The notes under the pieces are model-generated. The model searched no databases and was not told where the DNA came from. It saw only the letters and a program-made list of their open reading frames with translations. From positions 49,315-113,314 of the forward strand of contig DASVPR010000025.1 of assembly GCA_036389485.1 (NCBI GenBank): a DNA stretch of 64,000 nt. The letters are read 5' to 3'. Positions 24,930-32,833 of this stretch are shown here, one piece after another (positions within the stretch are counted from its first letter, which is position 1; each line of letters opens with the position of its first letter). The translations under genes and the position numbers were made by a program. The DNA comes from CADCVT01 sp036389485 (lineage in GTDB: Bacteria > Actinomycetota > Thermoleophilia > Solirubrobacterales > Solirubrobacteraceae).

Positions 24930-26756
24930 ATGGCCGCATCGACGACCGCCGCGCCCGACGCGGCGACCACCGAGGACGATCTCTACCGCCTGCGCCACAG
25001 CCTCGCGCACGTGCTCGCGATGGCGGTGCTCGAGCTGCGCCCCGGCTCGAAGCTCGGCTTCGGCCCGCCGATCGACGACGGCTTCTACTACGACTTCGTC
25101 CTCACCGAGCCGCTGAGCGACAAGGACTTCCCCGACCTCGAGCGGGCGATGAAGCGCATCCTCAAGCGCAACGTCGCGTTCGAGCGCGAGGAGCTGCCGG
25201 TGCCCGAGGCGCTGCAGCGCCTCGAGGAGGCCGGCGAGCCGTACAAGCGCGAGTACGCCGAGGTGCTCGCGCAGGAGCAGGGGCTCGACACGCTGAGCTT
25301 CTACCGCAGCGGCGACTTCGTGGACTTGTGTCGCGGGCCCCATGTGGAGCGCACGGGCAGGCTGCCGCGCGACGCGTTCAAGCTGCGCAGCGTCGCCGGC
25401 GCGTACTGGCGCGGCGACGAGAACAACATCCAGATGACGCGCGTGTACGCGTGGGCCTATCCGTCGAAGGAGGAGCTGGACGCGCACGTCGAGGAGTACC
25501 GGCGCGCGCTCGAGCACGACCACAAGAAGCTCGGCCGCGAGCTCGACATCTTCGTCATCGACGACGTCGTCGGCCCGGGCCTGCCGCTGTGGCTGCCGAA
25601 CGGCACCGTCCTGCGCGAGGAGCTGGAGAAGCTCGCGAAGGAGCTCGAGTTCGAGGCCGGGTACAAGCGGATCGCGACCCCCGTCATCGCGCGGTCGGCG
25701 CTCTACTACCAGTCCGGCCACCTGCCCTACTACGCGGAGGGCATGTACCCGTTCATGGAGCTGGAGGGCGAGGAGGGCGTCAAGGACGAGTACGCGCTGC
25801 GGCCGATGAACTGCCCGCACCACCACCGCGTCTACGCCGCGCGGCCGCGCTCGTACCGCGACCTCCCGCTGCGGCTCGCCGAGTACGGGAACGTCTTCCG
25901 CTACGAGGACCACGGCGCGCTCTCCGGCCTGCTGCGCGTGCGCGGCATGACGATGAACGACGCGCACATCTACTGCACCGAGGAGCAGATCACCGAGGAG
26001 TTCGTCGCGGTGATCGAGATGCATCAGCGCGTCTACGACGTCCTCGGCCTCGACCAGTTCTACATGCGCTTCTCGACGTGGGACCCGGACTCCGAGAAGG
26101 GCAAGGCGAAGTACGTCGACGACCCGGAGGCGTGGGAGAAGACGCAGGGGCTCGTGCGCGCGGCGATGGACGAGACGGGCGTCCCGTACGTCGAGGGCAA
26201 GGGCGAGGCCGCGTTCTACGGCCCGAAGATCGACGTGCAGTTCCGCACGGTCACCGGGCGCGAGGAGACCGCGAGCACGAACCAGCTCGACTTCGCGCAG
26301 CCCGCGCGGATGGGGCTGACGTACACCGGCAGCGACAACGCCGAGCACCGGCCGTACGTCATCCACCGCGCGCCGCTCGGCACGCACGAGCGGTTCGTCG
26401 CGTTCCTCATCGAGCACTACGGCGGCGCGTTCCCGACGTGGCTCGCGCCGGTGCAGGTGCGGCTGCTCACGGTGTCCGAGCGGCTGCACGACTACGCGCG
26501 GTCGGTCGAGGCGCAGCTGCGGCGCGACGGCGTGCGGGCGGAGCTGGACCCCGGCGACGAGACGCTCGGCAAGGCGATCCGCAACGCGATCGCCGACAAG
26601 GTGCCGAACGTGCTCGTCATCGGCGACCGGGAGGCCGAGGAGCAGACGGTCACGCTGCGCCGCTACGGCGTGCGCGAGCAGGAGACGATGGCGGTCGACG
26701 ACTTCCGGCAGCGGGTGGCCGCGGCGATCACCTCGCGGGCCCCGTCACTCGGCTGA
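24930..26756 (+). CDS. thrS: Threonyl-tRNA synthetase without N-terminal TGS domain
   Basis: 608 residues. The editing domain begins almost at once (LRHSLAHVLAMAVLELRPGSKLGFGPPIDDGFYYDF from about residue 20, with the HSxAH zinc/editing motif and later DLCRGPHV). It corresponds to about residue 70 of the E. coli enzyme, so the TGS domain is absent. The catalytic core (RPMNCPHHHRVYAARPRSYRDLPLRLAEYGNVFRYE, motif 2) and the C-terminal anticodon-binding domain (VRLLTVSERLHDYARSVEAQLRRDGVRAELD) are complete. It charges tRNA-Thr in the cytoplasm. No upstream in-frame sequence could supply a TGS domain. Confidence 0.95.
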   Translation: MAASTTAAPDAATTEDDLYRLRHSLAHVLAMAVLELRPGSKLGFGPPIDDGFYYDFVLTEPLSDKDFPDLERAMKRILKRNVAFEREELPVPEALQRLEEAGEPYKREYAEVLAQEQGLDTLSFYRSGDFVDLCRGPHVERTGRLPRDAFKLRSVAGAYWRGDENNIQMTRVYAWAYPSKEELDAHVEEYRRALEHDHKKLGRELDIFVIDDVVGPGLPLWLPNGTVLREELEKLAKELEFEAGYKRIATPVIARSALYYQSGHLPYYAEGMYPFMELEGEEGVKDEYALRPMNCPHHHRVYAARPRSYRDLPLRLAEYGNVFRYEDHGALSGLLRVRGMTMNDAHIYCTEEQITEEFVAVIEMHQRVYDVLGLDQFYMRFSTWDPDSEKGKAKYVDDPEAWEKTQGLVRAAMDETGVPYVEGKGEAAFYGPKIDVQFRTVTGREETASTNQLDFAQPARMGLTYTGSDNAEHRPYVIHRAPLGTHERFVAFLIEHYGGAFPTWLAPVQVRLLTVSERLHDYARSVEAQLRRDGVRAELDPGDETLGKAIRNAIADKVPNVLVIGDREAEEQTVTLRRYGVREQETMAVDDFRQRVAAAITSRAPSLG

Positions 26757-26770
26757 GCCGTCCGGTCCCA

Positions 26771-26786
26771 CGGGCAGAATTGCCCG
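26771..26786 (+). promoter_or_regulatory. Palindromic operator overlapping the MarR gene -10
   Basis: CGGGCA-GAAT-TGCCCG, a perfect 6-bp inverted repeat with a 4-bp centre, ends 1 bp before ATG 26788. A CAGAAT hexamer (26775-26780), 7 nt from the start, sits inside it. This is the expected arrangement for MarR autorepression. Confidence 0.55.
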
Positions 26787-26787
26787 C

Positions 26788-27216
26788 ATGCTCGTGCCGG
26801 GGGACCCGCTGGCCCACCGCGCGCTGGACTCGCTCCTGCGCGCCGAGGCGAGCGTCCGCCGCCGGCTCACGGCCGACCTCGAGCGCGAGGGCCTGAGCGC
26901 GTCCGGGTTCTCCGTCCTCGTCGTGCTGGCGACCGCGGGCGGCGAGCTCGAGCTGCGCGCGCTGCGGCACCGGCTGCGGACGTCGAAGGCGAACGCGACC
27001 GAGGTCGTCGGGACGCTCGTGAGCCGCGGCTACGTGCAGCGCACGCGGCTGGCGCACGACCGGCGCGCGGCCAGCGTGACGCTGACGCCGCTCGGGCGCG
27101 AGCTGGTCGACCGCCTGTTCCCCGAGCACACGCAGCGGGTCGCCGCGGCGTTCAGCGTGCTCGACGAGAGCGAGAAGCGCTCCTTCGCCGAGCTGTGCCG
27201 GAAGCTTGCCGCTTAG
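26788..27216 (+). CDS. MarR-family transcriptional regulator
   Basis: 142 residues with the MarR layout: an N-terminal dimerisation helix, then wHTH (LELRALRHRLRTSKANATEVVGTLVSRGYVQRTRLAHDRRAASVTLTPLGRELV) and C-terminal helices. The DRRAASVTLTPLG wing is diagnostic. MarR proteins are ligand-responsive repressors that usually control their own and an adjacent gene; neither thrS upstream nor ileS downstream is an obvious target. The palindrome at the start supports autoregulation. Its TAG overlaps the TAA of the convergent small ORF (TTAG). Confidence 0.9.
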   Translation: MLVPGDPLAHRALDSLLRAEASVRRRLTADLEREGLSASGFSVLVVLATAGGELELRALRHRLRTSKANATEVVGTLVSRGYVQRTRLAHDRRAASVTLTPLGRELVDRLFPEHTQRVAAAFSVLDESEKRSFAELCRKLAA

Positions 27217-27386
27217 TAGAGCGGGACGGCGAGCAGCTTCTGCGCCTCGGCGGAGAGCTCGAGGATGACCTCGGCCTGCACCTCGGAGCTGCCGGGCTGC
27301 ACGGCGACCGCGGCGGACTCGTTCAGGACGTTCCGCGCGGCGCTCAGCTCCGTGCTCAAGAGCTTCATCTGGACTGCACCGATCAT
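27213..27386 (-). CDS. Small conserved-looking hypothetical protein (57 aa)
   Basis: 57 residues, MIGAVQMKLLS...AVPLY, with an AAAGGAC ribosome binding site 4 nt before the ATG. It is acidic, with alternating hydrophobic and Ser/Val/Glu residues (SSEVQAEVILELSAEAQKLLAVPLY), suggesting an amphipathic helix. No signal or membrane segment. I do not recognise a family. It is divergent from ileS and convergent with the MarR gene, whose stop it overlaps. Confidence 0.55.
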   Translation of the reverse strand: MIGAVQMKLLSTELSAARNVLNESAAVAVQPGSSEVQAEVILELSAEAQKLLAVPLY

Positions 27387-27435
27387 GGGCGTCCTTTCGA
27401 CCGCTCGCCGCAGATCTTGAGCACCTGAGCCCTCA

Positions 27436-27441
27436 TACAAT
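27436..27441 (+). promoter_or_regulatory. -10 hexamer TACAAT of ileS
   Basis: TACAAT, close to the consensus, 9 nt before ATG 27451. This leaves no room for a T-box leader. Confidence 0.6.
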
Positions 27442-27450
27442 CGCCTGTCC

Positions 27451-30400
27451 ATGCCGCACCGCCCCGTGGACCCCGATCAGTCGTTCCCAGAGCTGGAGCA
27501 GGAGGTCCTCCGGCGGTGGCGCGAGCGCGACGTCTTCGGCGAGTCGCTGCGCCGGCGGCAGGGGGCGGAGCCGTGGGTCTTCTACGAGGGCCCGCCGACC
27601 GCGAACGGCAAGCCCGGCTCGCATCACGTCCTCGCCCGCGTGTTCAAGGACATCTATCCCCGGTTCAAGACCATGCGCGGCCACTACGTGGAGCGCAAGG
27701 GCGGCTGGGACACGCACGGCCTGCCCGTCGAGATCGCCGTCCAGAAGAAGCTCGGGATCGAGAACAAGAAGGAGATCGAGGAGTACGGCATCTCGGAGTT
27801 CAACCAGCGCTGCCGCGAGTCGGTCTTCGAGTACCTCGAGGACTGGAACGCGCTGACCGAGCGGATCGGGTTCTGGATCGACCTCGACGACGCGTACCGC
27901 ACGCTCGACACGAGCTACGTCGACTCGGTCTGGTGGGCGCTGCGGCAGATCCACGACAAGGGCCTGCTGTACGAAGGGCACAAGGTCGTGCCGTACTGCC
28001 CGGGCTGCGGGACGGCGCTGTCCTCGCACGAGGTCGCTCTCGGCTACCGGACGGTCACGGATCCGTCGGTCTACGTGCGGTTCCCGGTGGCCGAGGACGG
28101 CGGCCCGCTGCAGCGCGGCGACGAGCTGCTCGTGTGGACGACGACCCCGTGGACGCTCGTGTCGAACGCGGCCGTCGCGGTCGATCCGGAGCTGACGTAC
28201 GTGCGGGCGAAGACGGGGCCGCTCGAGCCCCCGGTGGTGCTCGCGGAGGCGCTCGTCGAGAAGGTGCTGGGCGAAGCCAAGATCCTCGAGCGCTTCCCCG
28301 GCGCCGCGCTCGACGGCGTGCGCTACGAGCCGCCGTTCCCCTACATCCCCGCTCGTGAGTACGGCGAGCGCGGCCACTCCGTCGTGCTCGCCGACTTCGT
28401 CACCGCGGACGACGGCACCGGCCTGGTGCACACCGCGATCGCGTTCGGCGAGGACGACTTCCAGCTCGGGCAGCGCTACGGGCTGAACGTCGTCAACCCG
28501 GTGCGGCTCGACGGCACGTACGACGAGCGGATCGGCAAGTACGCGGGGCGCTTCGTGAAGGACGCGGATCCCGACCTCGTCGAGGACCTGCGCGGGCGAG
28601 GCAAGCTCTTCAAGGCCACCGAGTACGAGCACGCCTATCCGTTCTGCTGGCGCTCCGGCGACCCGCTCCTCTACTACGCCAAGCCGGCGTGGTACATCAA
28701 GACGTCCGCGGTGCGGGAGCGGCTGCTCGCGAACAACGCCGCGATCGGCTGGCACCCCGAGCACATCCGCGACGGGCGGATGGGCAACTGGCTCGAGAAC
28801 AACGTCGACTGGGCGCTGTCGCGCGAGCGCTACTGGGGCACGCCGCTGCCGGTGTGGCGCTGCGAGGAGGGGCACGTCCACTGCGTCGGGTCCCTGGACG
28901 AGCTCGAGGAGCTCAGCGGCGTGCGGCTCGACGATCCCCACCGGCCCTTCGTCGACGAGGTGACGTTCCCGTGCCCTTCGTGCGCCCGGCGGATGACGCG
29001 CGTGCCGGAGGTCATCGACGTCTGGTTCGACTCGGGCGCGATGCCGTTCGCGCAGTACCACGCGCCTTTCGAGAACGCGGACCGGTTCGAGTCCCGCTTC
29101 CCCGCCGACTTCATCTGCGAGGCGCTGGACCAGACGCGCGGGTGGTTCTACTCGCTGCTCGCGATCTCGACGCTGCTGTTCGACCGGTCCTCGTACGAGA
29201 ACGTCGTCTGCCTCGGCCTGATCCTCGACGGCGAGGGCCGGAAGATGTCGAAGTCGCTGGGGAACATCGTCGACCCGTGGACGGTGCTCGACGAGTACGG
29301 CGCCGATGCGTTCCGCTGGTACTTCTTCACCTCCAAGCAGCCGTGGGACGGCTACCAGTTCGACACCGCGCGCGTCGGCGAGGGCGTGCGGCTGTTCCTC
29401 AAGCAGCTCTGGAGCACGTACCGGCTGTACGTGCTCTACGCGAACGCGAACTCGATCGCGCCGGACGTCTCCGCCCCGCCGTCGACGGAGCTCGACCGGT
29501 GGATCCTCTCCCGCCTCGCCGCCACCGTCGAGGTGGTCACCGCGCGGCTCGACGCGTACGACGCGACCGTGGCGGGCCGCGCGATCGCGACCTTCGTCGA
29601 CGATCTCTCGAACTGGTACGTGCGCCGCTCGCGGCGGCGGTTCTGGGACGGCGACGAGCCGGCGTTCGCGACGCTGCGCGAATGCCTGCTGACCGTCGCG
29701 CAGCTGCTCGCGCCCTTCACGCCGTTCGTCGCCGACGAGATCTACGAGAACCTCGACGGGTCCCTCCCGAGCGTCCACCTCTCCGACTGGCCGGAGCCCC
29801 GCGATCGAGCTCCCGCGCTCGAGGCGGACATGGCGATCGCGCGCGAGACCGTGCGCCTCGGGCTGTCGGCGCGGGGCGCGGCGAAGGTGAAGGTGCGCCA
29901 GCCGCTGCACGAGGCGGTCGTCGTCGCGGCCGGCCAGGAGCGCGAGGCGATCGAGCGGCTCGCGGACGTCGTGCGCGAGGAGCTGAACGTCAAGCAGCTG
30001 CGCTTCGTCGACACCGCGGACGAGCTCGGCGCCTACGTGATCAAGCCGAGCTACCGGACGCTCGGGCCGCGGTTCGGCAAGCAGATGCCGCAGGTGGCGG
30101 ACGCCGTCGCGTCTCTGGACCCCGCTGTCGTTGCTTCGGCGGTGCGCGGGGGAGGGAGCGTCGGCGTCGTCATCGGCGGGACCGAGCACGCGCTGTCCGG
30201 CGACGACCTCCAGCTGCGGCTCGAGCCGTTGGAGGGGTACCAATTGGAGCGCGAGGGCTCCCACGCGGTCGCTCTCGAACTGGCGCTCGACGAGGAGTTG
30301 AAGCGCGAGGGCCTCGCGCGCGAGGTGGTCCACGCCGTCCAGAACGCGCGCAAGGCCGCCGGCCTCGAGGTCGAGGACCGCATCGCCCTGACGCTCGGAG

Positions 30401-30552
30401 GCGACGAAGCGCTGCTGGAGGCCGCCCGCGCCTTCGAGTCCTACGTCACCGGCGAGACCCTCGCGACCCGGCTTTCGTACGACGGCGACGGCGGCGGCGA
30501 GAGCGCCGTCATCGAGGGTCGCGAGCTGAAGATCGGGCTCCAGCGCGCGTAA
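27451..30552 (+). CDS. ileS: Isoleucyl-tRNA synthetase, type 2 (IleRS2-like)
   Basis: 1,033 residues. The HIGH motif is HHVL (58-61, in ANGKPGSHHVLAR) and KMSKS is at about 598-602. The CP1 editing domain contains LLVWTTTPWTLVSNAAVAV and GTGLVHTAIAFGEDD. The length, the DTHGLPVEIAVQKKLG segment and the long C-terminal extension without the zinc finger of type 1 enzymes fit the IleRS2 group shared with mycobacteria and eukaryotes; that group is often naturally less sensitive to mupirocin (family knowledge, not seen here). It has its own leaderless-type promoter. Confidence 0.95.
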   Translation: MPHRPVDPDQSFPELEQEVLRRWRERDVFGESLRRRQGAEPWVFYEGPPTANGKPGSHHVLARVFKDIYPRFKTMRGHYVERKGGWDTHGLPVEIAVQKKLGIENKKEIEEYGISEFNQRCRESVFEYLEDWNALTERIGFWIDLDDAYRTLDTSYVDSVWWALRQIHDKGLLYEGHKVVPYCPGCGTALSSHEVALGYRTVTDPSVYVRFPVAEDGGPLQRGDELLVWTTTPWTLVSNAAVAVDPELTYVRAKTGPLEPPVVLAEALVEKVLGEAKILERFPGAALDGVRYEPPFPYIPAREYGERGHSVVLADFVTADDGTGLVHTAIAFGEDDFQLGQRYGLNVVNPVRLDGTYDERIGKYAGRFVKDADPDLVEDLRGRGKLFKATEYEHAYPFCWRSGDPLLYYAKPAWYIKTSAVRERLLANNAAIGWHPEHIRDGRMGNWLENNVDWALSRERYWGTPLPVWRCEEGHVHCVGSLDELEELSGVRLDDPHRPFVDEVTFPCPSCARRMTRVPEVIDVWFDSGAMPFAQYHAPFENADRFESRFPADFICEALDQTRGWFYSLLAISTLLFDRSSYENVVCLGLILDGEGRKMSKSLGNIVDPWTVLDEYGADAFRWYFFTSKQPWDGYQFDTARVGEGVRLFLKQLWSTYRLYVLYANANSIAPDVSAPPSTELDRWILSRLAATVEVVTARLDAYDATVAGRAIATFVDDLSNWYVRRSRRRFWDGDEPAFATLRECLLTVAQLLAPFTPFVADEIYENLDGSLPSVHLSDWPEPRDRAPALEADMAIARETVRLGLSARGAAKVKVRQPLHEAVVVAAGQEREAIERLADVVREELNVKQLRFVDTADELGAYVIKPSYRTLGPRFGKQMPQVADAVASLDPAVVASAVRGGGSVGVVIGGTEHALSGDDLQLRLEPLEGYQLEREGSHAVALELALDEELKREGLAREVVHAVQNARKAAGLEVEDRIALTLGGDEALLEAARAFESYVTGETLATRLSYDGDGGGESAVIEGRELKIGLQRA

Positions 30553-30580
30553 CGGGACAGCCGGCATCCTCGGCAGCCCG

Positions 30581-31255
30581 TCAGGCGCATAGCGGATTGA
30601 GCGCCCGGACCGCCGCCTTGGCAGGTGTGATGGCGCGTCTGATGATCTGGTGTACACCCTCGACGCCTTGATCGGCGAACTCAGGAAACACCTGCGGATA
30701 CAGCTCGAACGACAGCGGGCTGATCTCCGTATCGAGCTCCTCGCCGCCCTCCCGCTTCTCGGCGATGAACTCACGTGCGAAACGCACCGCAAGGTCGCGC
30801 GCGGCTTCGACGTCGGAGAACGCCGCTTCTGCATCCTCCAGAGCGCGCCATTGCTCCTCGGTCATGGCGGAGGCAATCAGCGCTCGATCGACTTCGCGGT
30901 CGAACAGGCGAGGGCGCGGAAGCTCCTCGCTCCACCAAAATCCGAGTCCGATGTGCCTCTCGTAGATGGCCAAGTTCCGTTTGAATTCGCGTCTAATCTC
31001 CCGTGCGACGCCGCGTATTTGCCGGGCGCGATGTTCGTCTTCGCGCGCATGAAGGGCGACACGTTCCTCGCGGTCGAACTCTTGGCGCCTCCTCTGTCCC
31101 CGGAGACTCGACCACCCCGCGACCCCGCCGCCGGCAAGCGCACCAACCACGGCTGAGCCACCGGAAATCGCGGCGAGCGCTTCTCTCGACATTTCGTCCC
31201 CCGAATCGCGCTGGATCTCGCCCAAGACGAGAAGAAAGTCGAGTATTGCGGGCAT
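30581..31255 (-). CDS. Hypothetical protein with one membrane helix, AT-richer than neighbours
   Basis: 224 residues; no family recognised. A hydrophobic Gly/Ala-rich helix (AISGGSAVVGALAGGGVAGW, about 28-47) is followed by a long charged, probably coiled-coil segment (RGQRRRQEFDREERVALHAREDEHRARQ), then a mixed helical C-terminus. The counted lines are about 53-67% GC against clearly higher values on both sides, and codon use includes TTT, TTG and AAT, so recent transfer is possible. TAGCCT 6 nt before the ATG supports the start. It lies between ileS and an alkyltransferase-like gene. Confidence 0.6.
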   Translation of the reverse strand: MPAILDFLLVLGEIQRDSGDEMSREALAAISGGSAVVGALAGGGVAGWSSLRGQRRRQEFDREERVALHAREDEHRARQIRGVAREIRREFKRNLAIYERHIGLGFWWSEELPRPRLFDREVDRALIASAMTEEQWRALEDAEAAFSDVEAARDLAVRFAREFIAEKREGGEELDTEISPLSFELYPQVFPEFADQGVEGVHQIIRRAITPAKAAVRALNPLCA

Positions 31256-31261
31256 GAGTGG

Positions 31262-31267
31262 AGGCTA
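31262..31267 (-). promoter_or_regulatory. -10 hexamer TAGCCT of the hypothetical protein gene
   Basis: TAGCCT, 6 nt before ATG 31255. Confidence 0.5.
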
Positions 31268-31332
31268 ACGAGCGAAAGCCAGCTCACCGCGTCCCGGGGG
31301 CGAGAACCTCCGGGTCGGGCCCTCGTGACGGC

Positions 31333-31653
31333 ATGGACACCGACAAGCTCCGCGCCGTCCTCGAGACGGTCCCCGCCGGGCGCTGGACGAGCTACGCCGA
31401 CGTCGTGGCCGCTCTGGGCGCCGCGCCGGCCGCCGCCAGGCGCATCAACCAGGCCCTCATCCGCCACGAGCTGCCGAACGGGCACCGCGTCCTCAAGGGC
31501 GACGGCTCGATCGCCCCGACCGCCCTCGGCGACCCGGACTCGGTCCGCGAGCGGCTCGCCGCCGAGGGCGTCGGGTTCGACGAGAAGGGCCGCGCGCCGC
31601 AGGAGTCGCGCTTCCGCCCGGAGCCGGTCGGCGACGCTGCAGCGGCGTCCTGA
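31333..31653 (+). CDS. Alkyltransferase-like (MGMT-fold) DNA-binding protein without the reactive cysteine
   Basis: 106 residues from ATG 31333. The helix-turn-helix of O6-alkylguanine transferases is clear (GRWTSYADVVAALGAAPAAARRINQAL). Where active enzymes have IPCHRV, this protein has LPNGHRVLKGDGSIAP, with glycine in place of cysteine. It therefore fits the alkyltransferase-like (ATL) group, which binds alkylated guanine and hands it to nucleotide excision repair. The N-terminal alkyltransferase domain is missing, as in ATLs. An upstream in-frame GTG at 31258 would add 25 unlikely residues. Confidence 0.8.
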   Translation: MDTDKLRAVLETVPAGRWTSYADVVAALGAAPAAARRINQALIRHELPNGHRVLKGDGSIAPTALGDPDSVRERLAAEGVGFDEKGRAPQESRFRPEPVGDAAAAS

Positions 31654-31669
31654 CGCATCGATCGTCGTG

Positions 31670-31732
31670 CCTGAGCGCGCCGCGCGCGGGGGACAGTGCT
31701 TCGCACGGACCCCGCGAAGTGGCGCGCTCAGG
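31670..31732. terminator. Three-tier inverted repeat between convergent genes
   Basis: Outer 12-bp arms CCTGAGCGCGCC (31670-31681) and GGCGCGCTCAGG (31721-31732); inner 7-bp arms CGCGGGG (31685-31691) and CCCCGCG (31710-31716); and a small GTG/CAC tip around CTTCG. It lies between the convergent ATL and trxA genes, so a bidirectional terminator is the simplest reading. Confidence 0.6.
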
Positions 31733-31747
31733 CGCGGCGAGAATGCG

Positions 31748-32071
31748 TCAGGCGAGGACCGGCTCGAGCTCGGCCTCGAGCTTCTTCTTCGGGTACGCGC
31801 CGATGATCGTCTTGGCCGGCTGGCCGTTCTTGAAGAGGATCATCGTGGGGATCGAGAGGACGCCGAACTGCGCGGCGGTGCGCTGGTTCTCGTCGACGTT
31901 GAGCTTCACGACGCGGAGATCGTCGCGCTGCTGCGCGATCTCCTCGAGCACGGGCGCCACCACGCGGCACGGGCCGCACCAGGGGGCCCAGAAGTCGACG
32001 AGCGTCGGGGTCTCGGACTCGATGACCTCGGCCTGGAAGTTGCTGTCGGTGACGTTCGTGAGGTCGCTCAT
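31748..32071 (-). CDS. trxA: Thioredoxin
   Basis: 107 residues from ATG 32071, chosen because TATAGT lies 7 nt upstream; an in-frame ATG three codons earlier (32080) overlaps that hexamer. The active site WCGPC is at 31-35 in VDFWAPWCGPCRVVAPVLEE, with cis-Pro in LSIPTMILFKNG. This cytoplasmic protein reduces disulfides. No thioredoxin reductase gene is adjacent. Confidence 0.96.
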   Translation of the reverse strand: MSDLTNVTDSNFQAEVIESETPTLVDFWAPWCGPCRVVAPVLEEIAQQRDDLRVVKLNVDENQRTAAQFGVLSIPTMILFKNGQPAKTIIGAYPKKKLEAELEPVLA

Positions 32072-32078
32072 GACCATC

Positions 32079-32084
32079 ACTATA
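32079..32084 (-). promoter_or_regulatory. -10 hexamer TATAGT of trxA
   Basis: TATAGT, 7 nt before ATG 32071; among the best matches to consensus in the window. Confidence 0.6.
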
Positions 32085-32096
32085 CGAAGTGAAGCG

Positions 32097-32146
32097 GCGA
32101 CCAGCGAAGCTCTCGCCGCGGGTGAGCGAAGCGAGCCGGTGGTCGC
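32097..32146 (-). terminator. Inverted repeat after the SpoIIM-like gene
   Basis: GCGACCA (32097-32103) pairs with TGGTCGC (32140-32146), and GCTC/GAGC pairing lies inside. It is directly downstream of the SpoIIM-like stop and before the trxA promoter. Confidence 0.4.
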
Positions 32147-32149
32147 GAT

Positions 32150-32833
32150 TCAGATGAACCGCGGGGTCACGAAGACCTCGATCATCGCCGCGATGACGAG
32201 GACCGGGGCCGCGATCGCCGTCGTGACGATCGTCGCCGCCATCAGCTGCGACCACGCGCCGGCGCGGGCCGCGACGAGCCACGCGGCGAGCGGCAGGAAC
32301 AGCGCGGTCAGCTCGGGCAGCGCGTGGATCGAGAGCGCCGCGAGCAGGTTCGCCGGCTCCATCCCGAGCTGCCACGACAGCGTCGCGAGCCCGTCGCCGA
32401 GCACGAACGCCTGCGTCCCGAGCGAGAACAGCGTCGCGCCGGTGACGAACACGATCGCCGCCGGCCCGGCGAAGTCGTGGACCGCGCGCCACCGCCCCGA
32501 GTAGGACTGCGCCTCGATCGGCAGCGACGACTTCGCGATGAACCCGGCCAGGCACGCGAGCGAGTGCAGCGCGAGCACGAGCGAGTTGCGGAACAGCACG
32601 TGGCCGACGTCGCCCCACCCCGCGGGCGCGTTGACGCCGGGCAGCGCGCGCAGAGTGGAATCCGGCGTGGAGAGCGACGCGACGACGAAGACCGCGAACA
32701 GCAGCACGCACGAGACCCCGGCCGACAGCGCGACCCACCGGCGCAGAACCAGGAACGGGTTGGCGTTCCACGCGCGCAGGGTCGCGCGGGTGTCCTCCCA
32801 GCCCTGGACGACGGCGAGATCGTGCCCGTTCAC
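32150..32833 (-). CDS. SpoIIM/DUF95-family integral membrane protein
   Basis: 227 residues with about five or six hydrophobic helices. The core LHSLACLAGFIAK, the HALPELTALFLPLAAWL motif (the H-x3-PE element of the family) and its spacing indicate the stage-II-sporulation-M-like family, which is widespread in non-sporulating bacteria with unknown function. The start ATG overlaps the TGA of the Dpm1-like gene (ATGA), so the two are translationally coupled. A link to lipid-linked mannose metabolism is possible only by context. Confidence 0.75.
   Translation of the reverse strand: MNGHDLAVVQGWEDTRATLRAWNANPFLVLRRWVALSAGVSCVLLFAVFVVASLSTPDSTLRALPGVNAPAGWGDVGHVLFRNSLVLALHSLACLAGFIAKSSLPIEAQSYSGRWRAVHDFAGPAAIVFVTGATLFSLGTQAFVLGDGLATLSWQLGMEPANLLAALSIHALPELTALFLPLAAWLVAARAGAWSQLMAATIVTTAIAAPVLVIAAMIEVFVTPRFI

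Noticed and set aside
27387..27450. T-box leader in front of ileS, as known for some actinobacteria
   Set aside because: Only 64 bp separate the genes and TACAAT lies 9 nt before the ATG, leaving no leader RNA.
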